Source: Thermaceae bacterium (GTDB lineage Bacteria > Deinococcota > Deinococci > Deinococcales > Marinithermaceae). From it: DNA of 55,764 nucleotides. Below the pieces are notes generated by a model, which was not told the DNA's origin, did not search any database, and was given only the letters and a program-made list of their open reading frames with translations. The stretch spans positions 1-55,764 of the forward strand of contig JALSQD010000017.1 in NCBI GenBank assembly GCA_026985615.1, in the 5' to 3' direction. The position numbers and the translations under genes were made by a program. This document shows, one piece after another, positions 36,381 through 46,845 of this stretch. Every line of letters begins with the position of its first letter. Within the stretch, counting starts at the first letter, position 1.

Positions 36381-37786
36381 ACACCGCCAGCGTGCAGCGC
36401 GTCTGGGCCCTAAGCCTCTTGCTGCTCGGCTGGGTGCTGTTGCTTTCTCTTGGCCTTGCCAGCATCCTCATGCGCACGAGGCCACTGCCCGCCCCGGCCT
36501 GGCCGGAACCCGAACGCCCCTCCCCCATCGTGCCGCCGCGGGGGACGATCTACGCCAGCGACGGCACCCCGCTGGCCCTGAGCCTCCAAAGCGGCGAGCG
36601 CGTCTACCCCATGGGCACGCTTGCCGGGCAGGTGATCGGCTACGTCAAGGGCAAGCGCGATCCCGACAGCGGCCTGATCAACACCCTGGGCGAGCGCGAG
36701 GCGGGTCAGGCCGGCGTCGAGCGCGCCCGCGAGCGGGCCCTCGCCGACGCCGAGGACGTCTACCTGACGCTCGACCCCACGGTACAAACGATCGCCGAGG
36801 ACGCACTATGGAAGGGCGTGGAGGCCAGCGGGGCCGCCTGGGGAACCGCGATCGTCATGGAGAGCGCCACCGGGCGCCTGCTGGCGGTGGCCAACGCCCC
36901 CGCCTTCGACCCGGGCGCACCCCGTGGAGCCCCGAGCGAGGATCCCCGGCTGATCAACAACGCCTTCGAACGGCTGATCGAACCCGGCTCCACCCTCAAG
37001 GCGCTGACCGCTGCGGTGCTGCTGGAGGAGCGGGCGGCCACGCTCGAAGACCGCGTGGAAGCCCCGATGAAACGGCGCGTGGCCGACCGCACGATCCGCG
37101 ACGCGGTGCGCCACCCCGACACGCTCAGCCTCGAAGGGGTGATCGCCTACTCCTCGAACGTGGGGATGAGCACTTTCGTGGAGCGCATCGACGCCCGCAC
37201 GCTCACCCGCTACCACGAGCGGTTGCACCTCTATGACCCCAACCTGATGCCGGGATTCTCGGTCTGGCGTCCGCTTTACCGTGACGCGGACGAGGTGGGC
37301 GAGGTGGAACTCGCCAACCTCTCCTTCGGCCAGGGCATCTCGGTGACGCCGCTCCACTTGACGGCCGCGTTCAACACCCTAGCCAACGACGGCGTCTACG
37401 TGGCCCCGACGCTCGTGCAGGACGCCAGCCCACCCCGCAAGGAACGCGTTTTTCGCAGCGAGGTGGCGACGGCGATGCGGCGTGTTCTCACCGAGCACAA
37501 CGCCCCCCGAGCGCGGCTATCGGGCTACCGCCTGGGCGGCAAGACGGGCACCGCCCAGATCGCCGGCAGCAGCGGTTACCAGGATTCGGAGACCTACGCC
37601 GCCCTCTACGCAGGATTTCTGCCCGGAGACCACCCCCGCGCCACCGTGGTGGTCGTGCTCTACGACCCCCAAGCTTCGATTTACGGCTCGAAGGTCGCGG
37701 CGCCGATCTTTCGCGAGATCGCCCGCCGCACCCTCGCGTATTGGGGCCTTCCCCCGGATTCGGTTAGACTGAATAGTGGTGAGTAA
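36377..37786 (+). CDS. ftsI: Division-specific transpeptidase FtsI (PBP2x/PBP3 class)
   Basis: 469 residues. Seen: N-terminal membrane anchor (about 8-32), PRGTIYASDGTPLA motif, a shortened non-catalytic domain, then the transpeptidase domain with SxxK in EPGSTLKAL, SxN in YSSN and KTG in GGKTGTAQ. Cross-links septal peptidoglycan. Typical FtsI is about 550-600 residues; the pedestal region here is about 100 residues smaller. GTG start overlaps ftsL (GTGA). The catalytic triad is complete, so the short form is presumably functional. Confidence 0.93.
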   Translation: MNTASVQRVWALSLLLLGWVLLLSLGLASILMRTRPLPAPAWPEPERPSPIVPPRGTIYASDGTPLALSLQSGERVYPMGTLAGQVIGYVKGKRDPDSGLINTLGEREAGQAGVERARERALADAEDVYLTLDPTVQTIAEDALWKGVEASGAAWGTAIVMESATGRLLAVANAPAFDPGAPRGAPSEDPRLINNAFERLIEPGSTLKALTAAVLLEERAATLEDRVEAPMKRRVADRTIRDAVRHPDTLSLEGVIAYSSNVGMSTFVERIDARTLTRYHERLHLYDPNLMPGFSVWRPLYRDADEVGEVELANLSFGQGISVTPLHLTAAFNTLANDGVYVAPTLVQDASPPRKERVFRSEVATAMRRVLTEHNAPRARLSGYRLGGKTGTAQIAGSSGYQDSETYAALYAGFLPGDHPRATVVVVLYDPQASIYGSKVAAPIFREIARRTLAYWGLPPDSVRLNSGE

Positions 37787-37789
37787 GTT

Positions 37790-39091
37790 GTGTATGATGT
37801 GCAAGTGACGCACACCCGAACCCTCTCCCCCCGGCTGATCGCTCGCGTCGTCGGGGGGCGCCTCGGAAACGAGGCCCGGCCCGCCCGCGACCTCGTCTGG
37901 GACTCGCGCGCGGTCGAACCGGGCGCGGCCTTCGTGGCCCTGCCGGGCAGCCGCAGCCACGGTGAGGCCTACGCCGAAGAGGCGCTCAGGCGCGGCGCCG
38001 CTTTTGTGCTGGGGCCGGTAGAGCGCGCGCGGGGAATCCAGGTGGACGACCCCTACGACGCCTTGATCGCGCTGGGCCGCTGGCTGCGCACCTCCTTTGC
38101 AGGCCCGGTGGTGGCCGTGAGCGGTTCGGTGGGTAAGACATCCACCAAAGAAGCGCTGGCCCGAGCCCTGGACTGGCCACACACAGAGGGAAACCTCAAC
38201 ACTCCACCGGCGCTGACCCGTTTCTTCTGGCACCTGGATCCCGACGCCGAGGGGGCGGTGGTGGAGCTCGGGGTGGACCGTCCGGGCGAGATGGAGGACC
38301 TAGTGACCCTCAGTCGACCTGACCTGGGCGTGCTCACCGCCATTGCGCCGGTGCACGTGGAAGCCCTGGGCTCGCTCGAGGGCGTGGCCAGGGAGAAACT
38401 GCGCCTACTCGAGGCCAGCGAGCTCAGGCTCGCGCACGAGGAACTGACAGGCTGGCCCCTGCCCCGAGGAACGCTGACCTACGGCTTAGGAAACGGGGCG
38501 GACTTTCGTGGCGAGCTGGTGGAGATGGACTGCGAGGGCAGCCGGCTGCGCTTCGGCGGACGCGAGCTCGCGCTGCACCTGCCCGGACGCGGCGCAGCAC
38601 TCGCTGCACTGGCCGCGCTCGCAGTGACCGAGCTGCTGGGGCGCGACCCGGGCGAGGCGATCGAGCGACTGGCGGCCCAGCACCCCACGCCCGGTCGCCT
38701 CGAGCCCCTGCGCCGGGGCGGCAAGCTCTGGCTCAACGACAGCTACAACGCCAGCCCCAAGGCCCTGGAGGCGGCGCTCGAGATGCTCTCGCGCTGCCCC
38801 GGCCGCAAGGGCGTGGTGCTGGGAACGATGCTGGAGCTCGGCGAGGAGGCCGAGCGCTGGCACCGCTGGGCGGCGCGCAAGGTGCGCGAGGTGGCGGATC
38901 GCGCCCTCTTCGTGGGCGAGTTCGCTGAGGCGATGGCCGATGGCTGGCCCGGAGCCACCGCCGTGGCGAGCGTGGAAGAAGCCGCGCGCATACTCGACGA
39001 CTGGGCCAGGCCGCTGGACGTGGTGGTGGTGAAGGGCTCGCGGGCGCTCGGGCTCGAGCGCCTGCTGGAGGAGGTGGCCGGTGCGCGTTAG
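37790..39091 (+). CDS. murF: UDP-MurNAc-tripeptide--D-Ala-D-Ala ligase MurF
   Basis: 433 residues adding D-Ala-D-Ala to the cell-wall precursor. Seen: an N-terminal UDP-binding domain with DSRAVEPGAAFVAL, ATP-binding GSVGKTSTKE, central EGNLNTPPALTRFF and C-terminal WLNDSYNASPKALEAAL, which are diagnostic of MurF. The start is uncertain: GTG at 37790, 37799 or 37805; TATGAT lies 6 bases before the last. The stop overlaps the lipoprotein gene by 11 bases. No murE lies before it, unlike most dcw clusters. Confidence 0.94.
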   Translation: MYDVQVTHTRTLSPRLIARVVGGRLGNEARPARDLVWDSRAVEPGAAFVALPGSRSHGEAYAEEALRRGAAFVLGPVERARGIQVDDPYDALIALGRWLRTSFAGPVVAVSGSVGKTSTKEALARALDWPHTEGNLNTPPALTRFFWHLDPDAEGAVVELGVDRPGEMEDLVTLSRPDLGVLTAIAPVHVEALGSLEGVAREKLRLLEASELRLAHEELTGWPLPRGTLTYGLGNGADFRGELVEMDCEGSRLRFGGRELALHLPGRGAALAALAALAVTELLGRDPGEAIERLAAQHPTPGRLEPLRRGGKLWLNDSYNASPKALEAALEMLSRCPGRKGVVLGTMLELGEEAERWHRWAARKVREVADRALFVGEFAEAMADGWPGATAVASVEEAARILDDWARPLDVVVVKGSRALGLERLLEEVAGAR

Positions 39092-39836
39092 CGTTCGCCT
39101 GGCCCTGATCGTACTGCTGGCCGCACTGGGCGCTTGCGCGCCCGCCACGGTGGAAGAAGCAGCGGCTACCGTGCGCGTCGTTCCCGGCGGCTGGATCGAG
39201 GGCCGCTGGGTCCACCTGGGCAAGGACGTCTTCGCACTGCCCGCACCGCCGCTCGACGCCGACGCCTCCGCGAGCGGGCTCGACGTGGTCTACCCCTACG
39301 TATGGCAGCGCTACGGCGGCGGTGGTGAGCCACTGCTGCGCGTGGAGCTTCCCGCGCGGGCGCGCTGGATCCACGCCCGCCCGCTGCCGGTGGTGGGGGT
39401 CGAGGGCGGCCTATACACCGAGGCCGTCGGCCTGCGCGGCTATCCTGCGGTGGATGCGGCGCTCACCGAGGACGGCCTCTACTGGACCGACGGCGAGGCG
39501 CTGTGGCGCGAGCGCGAGCGCCTGCTGGACGGCGCTTTCGAGCGCGTGCTGGTCGTTGCCGACCGGGTTCTCGCGCTCGAGCGCGACCGTGGGGTCTACT
39601 GGCCGGGCGAGCGGGAGATCGAGCTGCCGCCCGACTGGTTCGCCGCTGACGCCGCGACCGACCTCTACCTGCTCACCTCTGCCGGCGTGGTCTGGCTCGA
39701 CGCCGATGGCTACGAGCTGGGCACCTATCCCGGTGGCTTCGAACAGCTCGCGGTGGACACGGCCAGCGGCATCTGGCTGCTCGACGACGCCGGCAACGTT
39801 CGCCATTTGACGCTGGAACTGGAGGAAACATGGTAG
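39081..39836 (+). CDS. Putative lipoprotein of unknown function within the dcw cluster
   Basis: 251 residues. Lipoprotein signal: MRVSVRLALIVLLAALGAC with lipid-accepting Cys19 (lipobox LGAC). The remainder is beta-rich and carries several short W/Y-D-G repeats (DGLYWTDGEALW, GVYWPGE, GVVWLDADGYELG, GIWLLDDAGNV) spaced about 25-45 residues apart, like blades of a small beta-propeller. I recognise no family. GTG start overlaps murF by 11 bases and its end overlaps mraY by 7, so it is translationally embedded among cell-wall genes. A role in envelope assembly or division is inferred from position only. Confidence 0.8.
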   Translation: MRVSVRLALIVLLAALGACAPATVEEAAATVRVVPGGWIEGRWVHLGKDVFALPAPPLDADASASGLDVVYPYVWQRYGGGGEPLLRVELPARARWIHARPLPVVGVEGGLYTEAVGLRGYPAVDAALTEDGLYWTDGEALWRERERLLDGAFERVLVVADRVLALERDRGVYWPGEREIELPPDWFAADAATDLYLLTSAGVVWLDADGYELGTYPGGFEQLAVDTASGIWLLDDAGNVRHLTLELEETW

Positions 39837-40693
39837 CCGCAGCCGCCGTGCTCAGCTGGTTTTTGGTGGGCCTGCAGGTGGCCCTGATGCGCACGCTGGG
39901 CTGGGGCAAGGAGGTGCGCAGCGACGGCCCCGCCACCCACCTGGCCAAGCGGGGAACCCCCAGCATGGGCGGGGTCGCCTTCACGCTGGCCGCAGGGCTG
40001 CTTTACCTGCTCGCCGGCCGCGACGCGCTCGCCCCGGTATTCCTGCTGGCCCTGGGGTTCGGGCTGCTGGGGCTAGCCGACGATCTGGGCGGCATCTTTG
40101 GCCGACCACTGCGCGCGCGCGAGAAGCTCGCGGTCCAGTTCCTCATGGCCCTGGTCTTCGCCGCCTTCGCAGTCCGCCAGGTCCAGTACACCCCCTGGGC
40201 GGCGCTCGACTTCGCGCTGATCACCCTGGTGGTGGTCGGCGCGGCCAACGCCTTCAACTTTACCGACGGGCTCGACGGGCTGGCCGCCAGCGTGACCGCT
40301 ATCATCCTGCTGCCCTTCTACGGCTGGACGCTCGCGCAGGTGTTTTTGGGCGCGCTGCTCGGCTTCCTGTGGCACAACGCGCCCAAGGCGCGCATCTTCA
40401 TGGGCGACACAGGCAGTCAGCTCCTGGGTGCGCTGGTGGCCGGCACCTTCGTCCTCACCGGCAAGGCCTGGTACCTGCCGCTGGTGGCCATCGTGCCCGC
40501 GGTCGAGGTGCTTTCGGTCATCGTCCAGGTGGCGGTCTTTCGCCGCACCGGCCGGCGCGTCTTCCGCATGACCCCCATCCACCACCACTTCGAGCTCATC
40601 GGCTGGCCCGAAGCCAAGGTGGTCTTCCGTTTCGTCGCGATCACCGCGGTGGCCACCGCGCTGGCGGTGCAGCTGTGGGGAGGTGGCGCTTGA
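39830..40693 (+). CDS. mraY: Phospho-MurNAc-pentapeptide transferase MraY
   Basis: 287-residue polytopic membrane enzyme that makes lipid I. Seen: RGTPSMGGV, the paired Asp motif GLADDLGG, NAFNFTDGLDGLA, HNAPKARIFMGDTGS and TPIHHHFELIG, all catalytic or signature motifs in order. Shorter than E. coli MraY (360), mainly from compact loops and N-terminus. ATG 39830; the murD start overlaps its stop (TTGA). Confidence 0.95.
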   Translation: MVAAAAVLSWFLVGLQVALMRTLGWGKEVRSDGPATHLAKRGTPSMGGVAFTLAAGLLYLLAGRDALAPVFLLALGFGLLGLADDLGGIFGRPLRAREKLAVQFLMALVFAAFAVRQVQYTPWAALDFALITLVVVGAANAFNFTDGLDGLAASVTAIILLPFYGWTLAQVFLGALLGFLWHNAPKARIFMGDTGSQLLGALVAGTFVLTGKAWYLPLVAIVPAVEVLSVIVQVAVFRRTGRRVFRMTPIHHHFELIGWPEAKVVFRFVAITAVATALAVQLWGGGA

Positions 40694-41940
40694 TCCTCGT
40701 CTACGGCCTGGGGCGGAGCGGTCTCGGGGTGCTGCGCTTCTTGGCGCGGCGCGACCTCGCGGCCTGCTTCCACGACGACCGGACGAAGGCCGAGGACCTC
40801 GCGGACGCGCGGGCGCTGGGGTTCGAGCCCTGCGCGCCCGAGCCCGGCGACTTCGCCACCGTGGTGGCCGCGCCGGGCGTGCCGATCGACCACCCTGCAC
40901 TGGTCGTGCTCGAGCGCGGCGGGGCCGAGATCATCGGCGAGGTGGAACTGGCCTGGCGCCACACCGCGCTGCCGCTCGTGGGCGTGACGGGAACCGCCGG
41001 CAAGACGACGACCACGGTCTTCACCGCCGAGCTGCTGCGGCAGGCCGGGGTGGCCGCCGAAGCCGCGGGCAACATCGACCCGCCGCTGGTCGAGGTGGTG
41101 GACCGGCCGGGTGTGGAGCTGGCGGTGGTGGAGCTTTCCAGCTTCCAGCTCGAGCGCGTGCGCGCCTTCCGGTCGCGCGTGGCGGTGCTGCTCAACCTGG
41201 GCACCGACCACCTCGACCGCCACGGCAGCCTCGAGCGCTACCACGCCGCCAAGCTGCGCCTACTCGAGAACCTGACCGAAGAAGACGTACTCATCTACAA
41301 CGCCGCCGACCGCCGCGTGGCGCGCGCCGCCACGGCAACGCGGGCGCGGCGGGTGCCCTTCGAGCCGGGGCCCGACCCGCACGCCACCAACGCCCGTGCC
41401 GCCGCGCGAGCCGCCGAAGCGGCGTTGAGGCTGCTCGACCGACCCGTACCGGACGACCTCGAGGCCCGGGCGCGCTCGCTGCCCGCGGTTCCCGGCCGTT
41501 TCGAGACCGTGGGGCGCGTCCGCGGAATTCCCCTCATCGACGACTCGATTGCCACCCGCACCGAGGCGGTGGCTGCCGCGCTGGCGGCCGCGCCCGCGCC
41601 GGTGGCCTGGATCGCCGGGGGGGTGGACAAGGGGGCCGAGCTCGAGCCCCTCGTCCCACTGGTGCGCGAACGGGTGGCACTCCTGCTCGCCATCGGGCGC
41701 GACGGACCGCGCTTCGCCCGCGCCTTCGCACACCACACCCGCACCGTAATCATCGACGAACCCGAAGGCGGCCAGGCGCTCGAGCAGGCGCTCGCGCGCG
41801 CCCTCGCGGAGGACGTGGGTAGCGTTCTGCTCGCCCCGCTGGCCGCCTCCTTCGACCAGTTCGCCAACTACAAGGAGCGCAGCCGCGCCTTCCGCGACGC
41901 GGCGCGCAGGGTGGGAGGTGCCGCGTGGACCGCATCCTGA
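40690..41940 (+). CDS. murD: UDP-MurNAc-L-Ala--D-Glu ligase MurD
   Basis: 416 residues. Seen: N-terminal Rossmann LVYGLGRSGLGVLRFL, ATP loop GVTGTAGKTTTT, ELSSFQLERV, LGTDHLDRHGS and C-terminal DDSIATRTEA (equivalent of DSKATN). TTG start at 40690 overlaps the mraY stop (TTGA); no ATG or GTG is available at that point. It overlaps ftsW by 16 bases. The usual Asn and Lys of the DSKATN motif are changed to Ile and Arg. Confidence 0.92.
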   Translation: MILVYGLGRSGLGVLRFLARRDLAACFHDDRTKAEDLADARALGFEPCAPEPGDFATVVAAPGVPIDHPALVVLERGGAEIIGEVELAWRHTALPLVGVTGTAGKTTTTVFTAELLRQAGVAAEAAGNIDPPLVEVVDRPGVELAVVELSSFQLERVRAFRSRVAVLLNLGTDHLDRHGSLERYHAAKLRLLENLTEEDVLIYNAADRRVARAATATRARRVPFEPGPDPHATNARAAARAAEAALRLLDRPVPDDLEARARSLPAVPGRFETVGRVRGIPLIDDSIATRTEAVAAALAAAPAPVAWIAGGVDKGAELEPLVPLVRERVALLLAIGRDGPRFARAFAHHTRTVIIDEPEGGQALEQALARALAEDVGSVLLAPLAASFDQFANYKERSRAFRDAARRVGGAAWTAS

Positions 41941-43022
41941 TCCTCGCCCAGCTCCTCCTGGCCGGGTTCTCGATCCTCGGCATCGTGGCGGGGCGTCCTG
42001 ACCTGCTCGAGCGCCACCTCGCCACCCTGGCCGTGGCCTTCGCGGGCACGCTGGCGGCCGCCCTCATCCCGCCCACCGCCTGGATCCGCAACGCCCGCTG
42101 GCTCTACGCCGTAGGCCTGGCGGCGCTCATCCTCGTGCTCTTCATCGGCGTGGGGCCGGAAAGCTCGCAGAAGGCGCGCCGCTGGATCCAGCTAGGCGAC
42201 TTCACCCTGCAGCCCTCCGAGTTCATGAAGATCGCGCTGGTGGCCTACCTGGCCTCCTTCTTCAGCCGCCGCGGCACCGACTACCCGATCAGCGGCCCCG
42301 TCTTCGCCATCGGCCTGGCTGCGGGGCTGGTGGCCGTGGAAACCGACATCGGCACCGCACTGTTCCTCCTCTTCCTGGCGGCCTTCATCCTCATCGTGAT
42401 CGGCGTGCCGTTCCGTCGGTTGATCGCCATCAGCCTGCTCGTGACCCTGCTCGTGGCCGGCATCCACGGCCTCATCATCCACGAGCTTCAGCACATCACC
42501 CTGCGCGTGGACGCCTGGCGCGTGCTCAACCTCGACCCCGACCTCATCCACACCTTCGACCCCGAGTACGCCAAAAAGGTGGAGGGCGCCCTCTACCAGC
42601 CCGAGCGCGCCCGGCTCTACCTGCGCAGCGCCGGCCTGCTGGGGCACGGCCCCAGCGCCGACCCGCCGGCCGGGCTGCCCGCGCGCCACAACGACATGAT
42701 CTTCGCCGTCATCACCTACACCACCGGCTGGCTGGGCGCAGGCATGCTGCTCGTCACCTACGGCCTGATCTTCGCCCGTGGGCTGCAGATCGCCACCCGC
42801 AGCACCGGCGCGCTGAGCATGCTCGCGCTCGGGCTCACGGGCTACCTCACCGGCCAGGCGCTCATGAACATCGTCGTCACTATGGCCATCGTGCCCGTTA
42901 CCGGCATCTCGCTGCCCATGGTCAGCGCCGGGGGCAGCGGGCTCCTGGCCGCGGGCCTGGCCTTCGGCATCCTGCACGCCACCGCCCGCCACGCCGGGCT
43001 GCTGGAGGAGGTGGCCACGTGA
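41925..43022 (+). CDS. ftsW: FtsW, SEDS-family septal peptidoglycan polymerase
   Basis: 365-residue membrane protein with about ten hydrophobic segments. Seen: SSQKARRWIQLGDFTLQPSEFMKI, the large extracellular loop with a conserved Asp in VETDIGTALFLL, RHNDMIFAVI (the NDMIF motif) and SLPMVSAGGSGL near the end. Pairs with FtsI to polymerise septal glycan. GTG start inside murD; the stop overlaps murG (GTGA). Confidence 0.93.
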   Translation: MDRILILAQLLLAGFSILGIVAGRPDLLERHLATLAVAFAGTLAAALIPPTAWIRNARWLYAVGLAALILVLFIGVGPESSQKARRWIQLGDFTLQPSEFMKIALVAYLASFFSRRGTDYPISGPVFAIGLAAGLVAVETDIGTALFLLFLAAFILIVIGVPFRRLIAISLLVTLLVAGIHGLIIHELQHITLRVDAWRVLNLDPDLIHTFDPEYAKKVEGALYQPERARLYLRSAGLLGHGPSADPPAGLPARHNDMIFAVITYTTGWLGAGMLLVTYGLIFARGLQIATRSTGALSMLALGLTGYLTGQALMNIVVTMAIVPVTGISLPMVSAGGSGLLAAGLAFGILHATARHAGLLEEVAT

Positions 43023-44070
43023 GGATCGCGGTCACCGGCGGCGGCAGCGGCGGACACATCTTCCCCGCCCTGGCCGTGGCGCTGCACCTCCAGCAAGAGG
43101 GACACGAGGTGCACTACGTCGGCGCCGAGGGCGGAATGGAAACGCGGATCGTGCCCCCCAGCGGCGTGCCCTTTCACGCGCTGCCCGCGGGCAAGTACAA
43201 CCGCCGCACCCTACAGCCGCGCGAGGCCTACAAGGCGCTCGCGGGGCTCTGGGCCGCCGGGCGGTTGCTGAAAGAGCTCGCGCCCCAGGCGATCCTCACC
43301 ACTGGCGGCTTCGCCGGCTTCCCCATCGCCTTCGTGGGCGAACGGCGCGGGGTGCCCGTTGTGGTGCTCGAGCAAAACGCCACCCTGGGCCTCGCCAACC
43401 GCTGGCTGGCCCCACGGGCGGCGCGTCTGTCCCTGGCGATGGAGGCCGAACTGCCATCCGCCCTGCGCGCCAAGGCTGTCGTGACCGGGATGCCGGTGCG
43501 CGAGGTGCGCGTGCCGCGCGACGAAGCCCGCCGCGCTCTGGGCCTGGACCCCGACCTTCCGGTCTTGCTCGTCCTCGGCGGCAGCCAGGGCTCGCTCGCG
43601 CTCAACCAGACCCTACCCGAGCTGCTCCGGCCCTGGCTGAGCGGCTGGCAGGTGCTCCACCAGACCGGCGAACGGGGTTTCGAGGCCATGCGCGAACGCA
43701 CGCGCGGCTGGTCCGGCTACCACGTGCGCGCCTTCGTGGACGCGCCCCAGGCCTGGTCGGCCGCCGACGCGGCCGTCACCCGCGCCGGCGCGACGACGCT
43801 GGCCGAGGCCGCCTTTCACGCCAAACCGCTCCTGCTCGTCCCCCTGCCCGCCACGGTGGACGGGGGCGCGCAGGAGCGCAACGCCGCCTACTACGTCGCC
43901 CGGCGCGCGGCCTACGTGGCCCCGCAGGACGATCCGGCGGCGCTGGCCGACCGGCTCGAGGCGCTGCTGGCCGACGAGGCCAGTCAGGCCAGGCTGAGCC
44001 GGCATATCGGCGAACTCTCGCCCGCGGGCGCGACCGAGCGCCTCGCGCGGCTCTTGCTGGAGGTAGCCAG

Positions 44071-44074
<4 letters not shown>
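43019..44074 (+). CDS. murG: UDP-GlcNAc--lipid I transferase MurG
   Basis: 351 residues; makes lipid II at the inner face of the membrane. Seen: GGGSGGHIFPALA (N-terminal glycine-rich loop), TTGGFAGFPI, LVLGGSQGSLALNQ and TRAGATTLAEAAFHAKPLLLVP-type C-terminal donor-binding motif. GTG starts overlap with both neighbours (GTGA). Confidence 0.95.
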
Positions 44075-45421
<1,347 letters not shown>

Positions 45422-45432
<11 letters not shown>

Positions 45433-46261
45433 GCGCCGACGGCTGGCCGAGCTGACCACCCTGGGGGTGGGCGGGCCCGCGAAGATCTGGACGGTGGAGA
45501 CGCCGGCCGACCTCCTCGAGGCCACCCGTGCCCCCTACCGCGTACTAGGCAACGGCTCCAACCTGCTCGTCTCCGACCGGGGCGTACCGGAAAGGGTGAT
45601 TCGTCTGGGCGGCGTCTTCCTGCAGGCCCGGCTAGGCAAGCCGCGGCGGGGCGAGCGGGTGCACCTCACTCCCTGGATCGGGGCGGGCGCCCTGCTACCG
45701 GCGCTGCTGCAGGAGGCCGCGCGTCTGGGGCTCTCGGGGCTTGAGCCCCTTCTGGGCATCCCCGCGAGCGTCGGCGGCGCCGTGCGCATGAACGCGGGCA
45801 CGCGCTTTGGCGAGATCGGCGACGTGCTTGAGGCGGTGGAACTCTTCCACGAGGGGGCGTTCCGGGCACTCGATCCGGCCGAACTCGAGCTCGACTACCG
45901 CAGCAGCCGCCTGCCGCCGGGCGCGATCGTAACCCGGGTGCGCTTCCGGCTCACCCCCGCCCCTGCCGAGACCATTGAGGCGCGCATGGCCGAGGTGGAC
46001 GCGGCCCGCAAGGGCCAGCCCAAACGCAAGAGCGCGGGCTGCGCCTTCAAGAATCCGCCGGGCGACTCCGCGGGCCGGCTCATCGACGTGGCGGGGCTTA
46101 AGGGGCTGCGCGAGGGCTCGGCGATGATCAGCCTGGAGCACGGCAACTTCATCGTGAACACCGGCGGCGCCCGCGCCGAGGAGGTATGGCGCCTGGTCAA
46201 ACGCGTCCAGGAAGAGCTTCCACTCGAGTTAGAGTGGGAGGTATGGGGGGAGCTGCCGTGA
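45422..46261 (+). CDS. murB: UDP-N-acetylenolpyruvoylglucosamine reductase MurB
   Basis: 279-residue FAD enzyme giving UDP-MurNAc. Seen: TTLGVGGPAKIW, FAD-binding VLGNGSNLLVSD, GIPASVGGAVRMNAG, KSAGCAFKNPPG and the C-terminal HGNFIVNTGGA. The compact form (no third-domain insert) corresponds to type II MurB with Cys in place of the usual Ser (SAGCAFKNP). GTG 45422 is chosen over an upstream ATG at 45383. Confidence 0.95.
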
Positions 46262-46845
46262 GCCGGGCGGTCCTGTTGGGCCTGCTGCTGGCCACGCTCT
46301 ACGTGGCCAGCCTGGTCGTCTGGCCCATCGAGCGCGTGGAAATCCAGGGGCTCGAGCACCTGGACCGCGCGCAGGTGCAGGCGCGGCTCGACCTCTACCC
46401 CGGCGACCCCTGGCTCTGGGCCGGCGCAGGCCGCCTGCGCCCGCTCCTGGAAGACCCCTGGGTGCGCGAGGCCCGGCTCGAACGTCCGCGACCCGGCATC
46501 GTGCGGGTGCGCGTGGTCGAGCGCAAGCCGGTGGCCACGCTGGTAACGCCGGAGGGGGTGGTCGGCCTCGCCGCCGACGGCACCCGACTACCCGGCGCCG
46601 AGCCCACGGGGCCGCGCATTGAAGGCTTTGGCGCCGACCGCACGCTCGAGGCCCTGCAGATTGCCGCCCTGCTGCCCGAGGCCAAGCGCATCACCTACAA
46701 CCCCGCCGGTTTTACCGTAGACTGGGAAGGAAGGCATCTGTGGATCCGCAACCTGGAAAACTTGCGGGTCTGGTTGCCGCGTGTGAAGATGCTACGGGGT
46801 AACGACGTGGCCGTTTACACCTGGGGGGTGAGCATCCGCCGATGA
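46258..46845 (+). CDS. ftsQ: FtsQ/DivIB-type division protein
   Basis: 195 residues: short cytoplasmic start, one membrane segment (about 5-22), then a POTRA domain (VEIQGLEHLDRAQVQARL, residues 26-95) and a beta domain with VRVVERKPVATL. GTG 46258 gives the usual GTGA junction with murB; ATG 46243 is an alternative. The stop overlaps ftsA (ATGA). It is small for FtsQ (about 250-280) but has both domains. Confidence 0.87.
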   Translation: MSRAVLLGLLLATLYVASLVVWPIERVEIQGLEHLDRAQVQARLDLYPGDPWLWAGAGRLRPLLEDPWVREARLERPRPGIVRVRVVERKPVATLVTPEGVVGLAADGTRLPGAEPTGPRIEGFGADRTLEALQIAALLPEAKRITYNPAGFTVDWEGRHLWIRNLENLRVWLPRVKMLRGNDVAVYTWGVSIRR

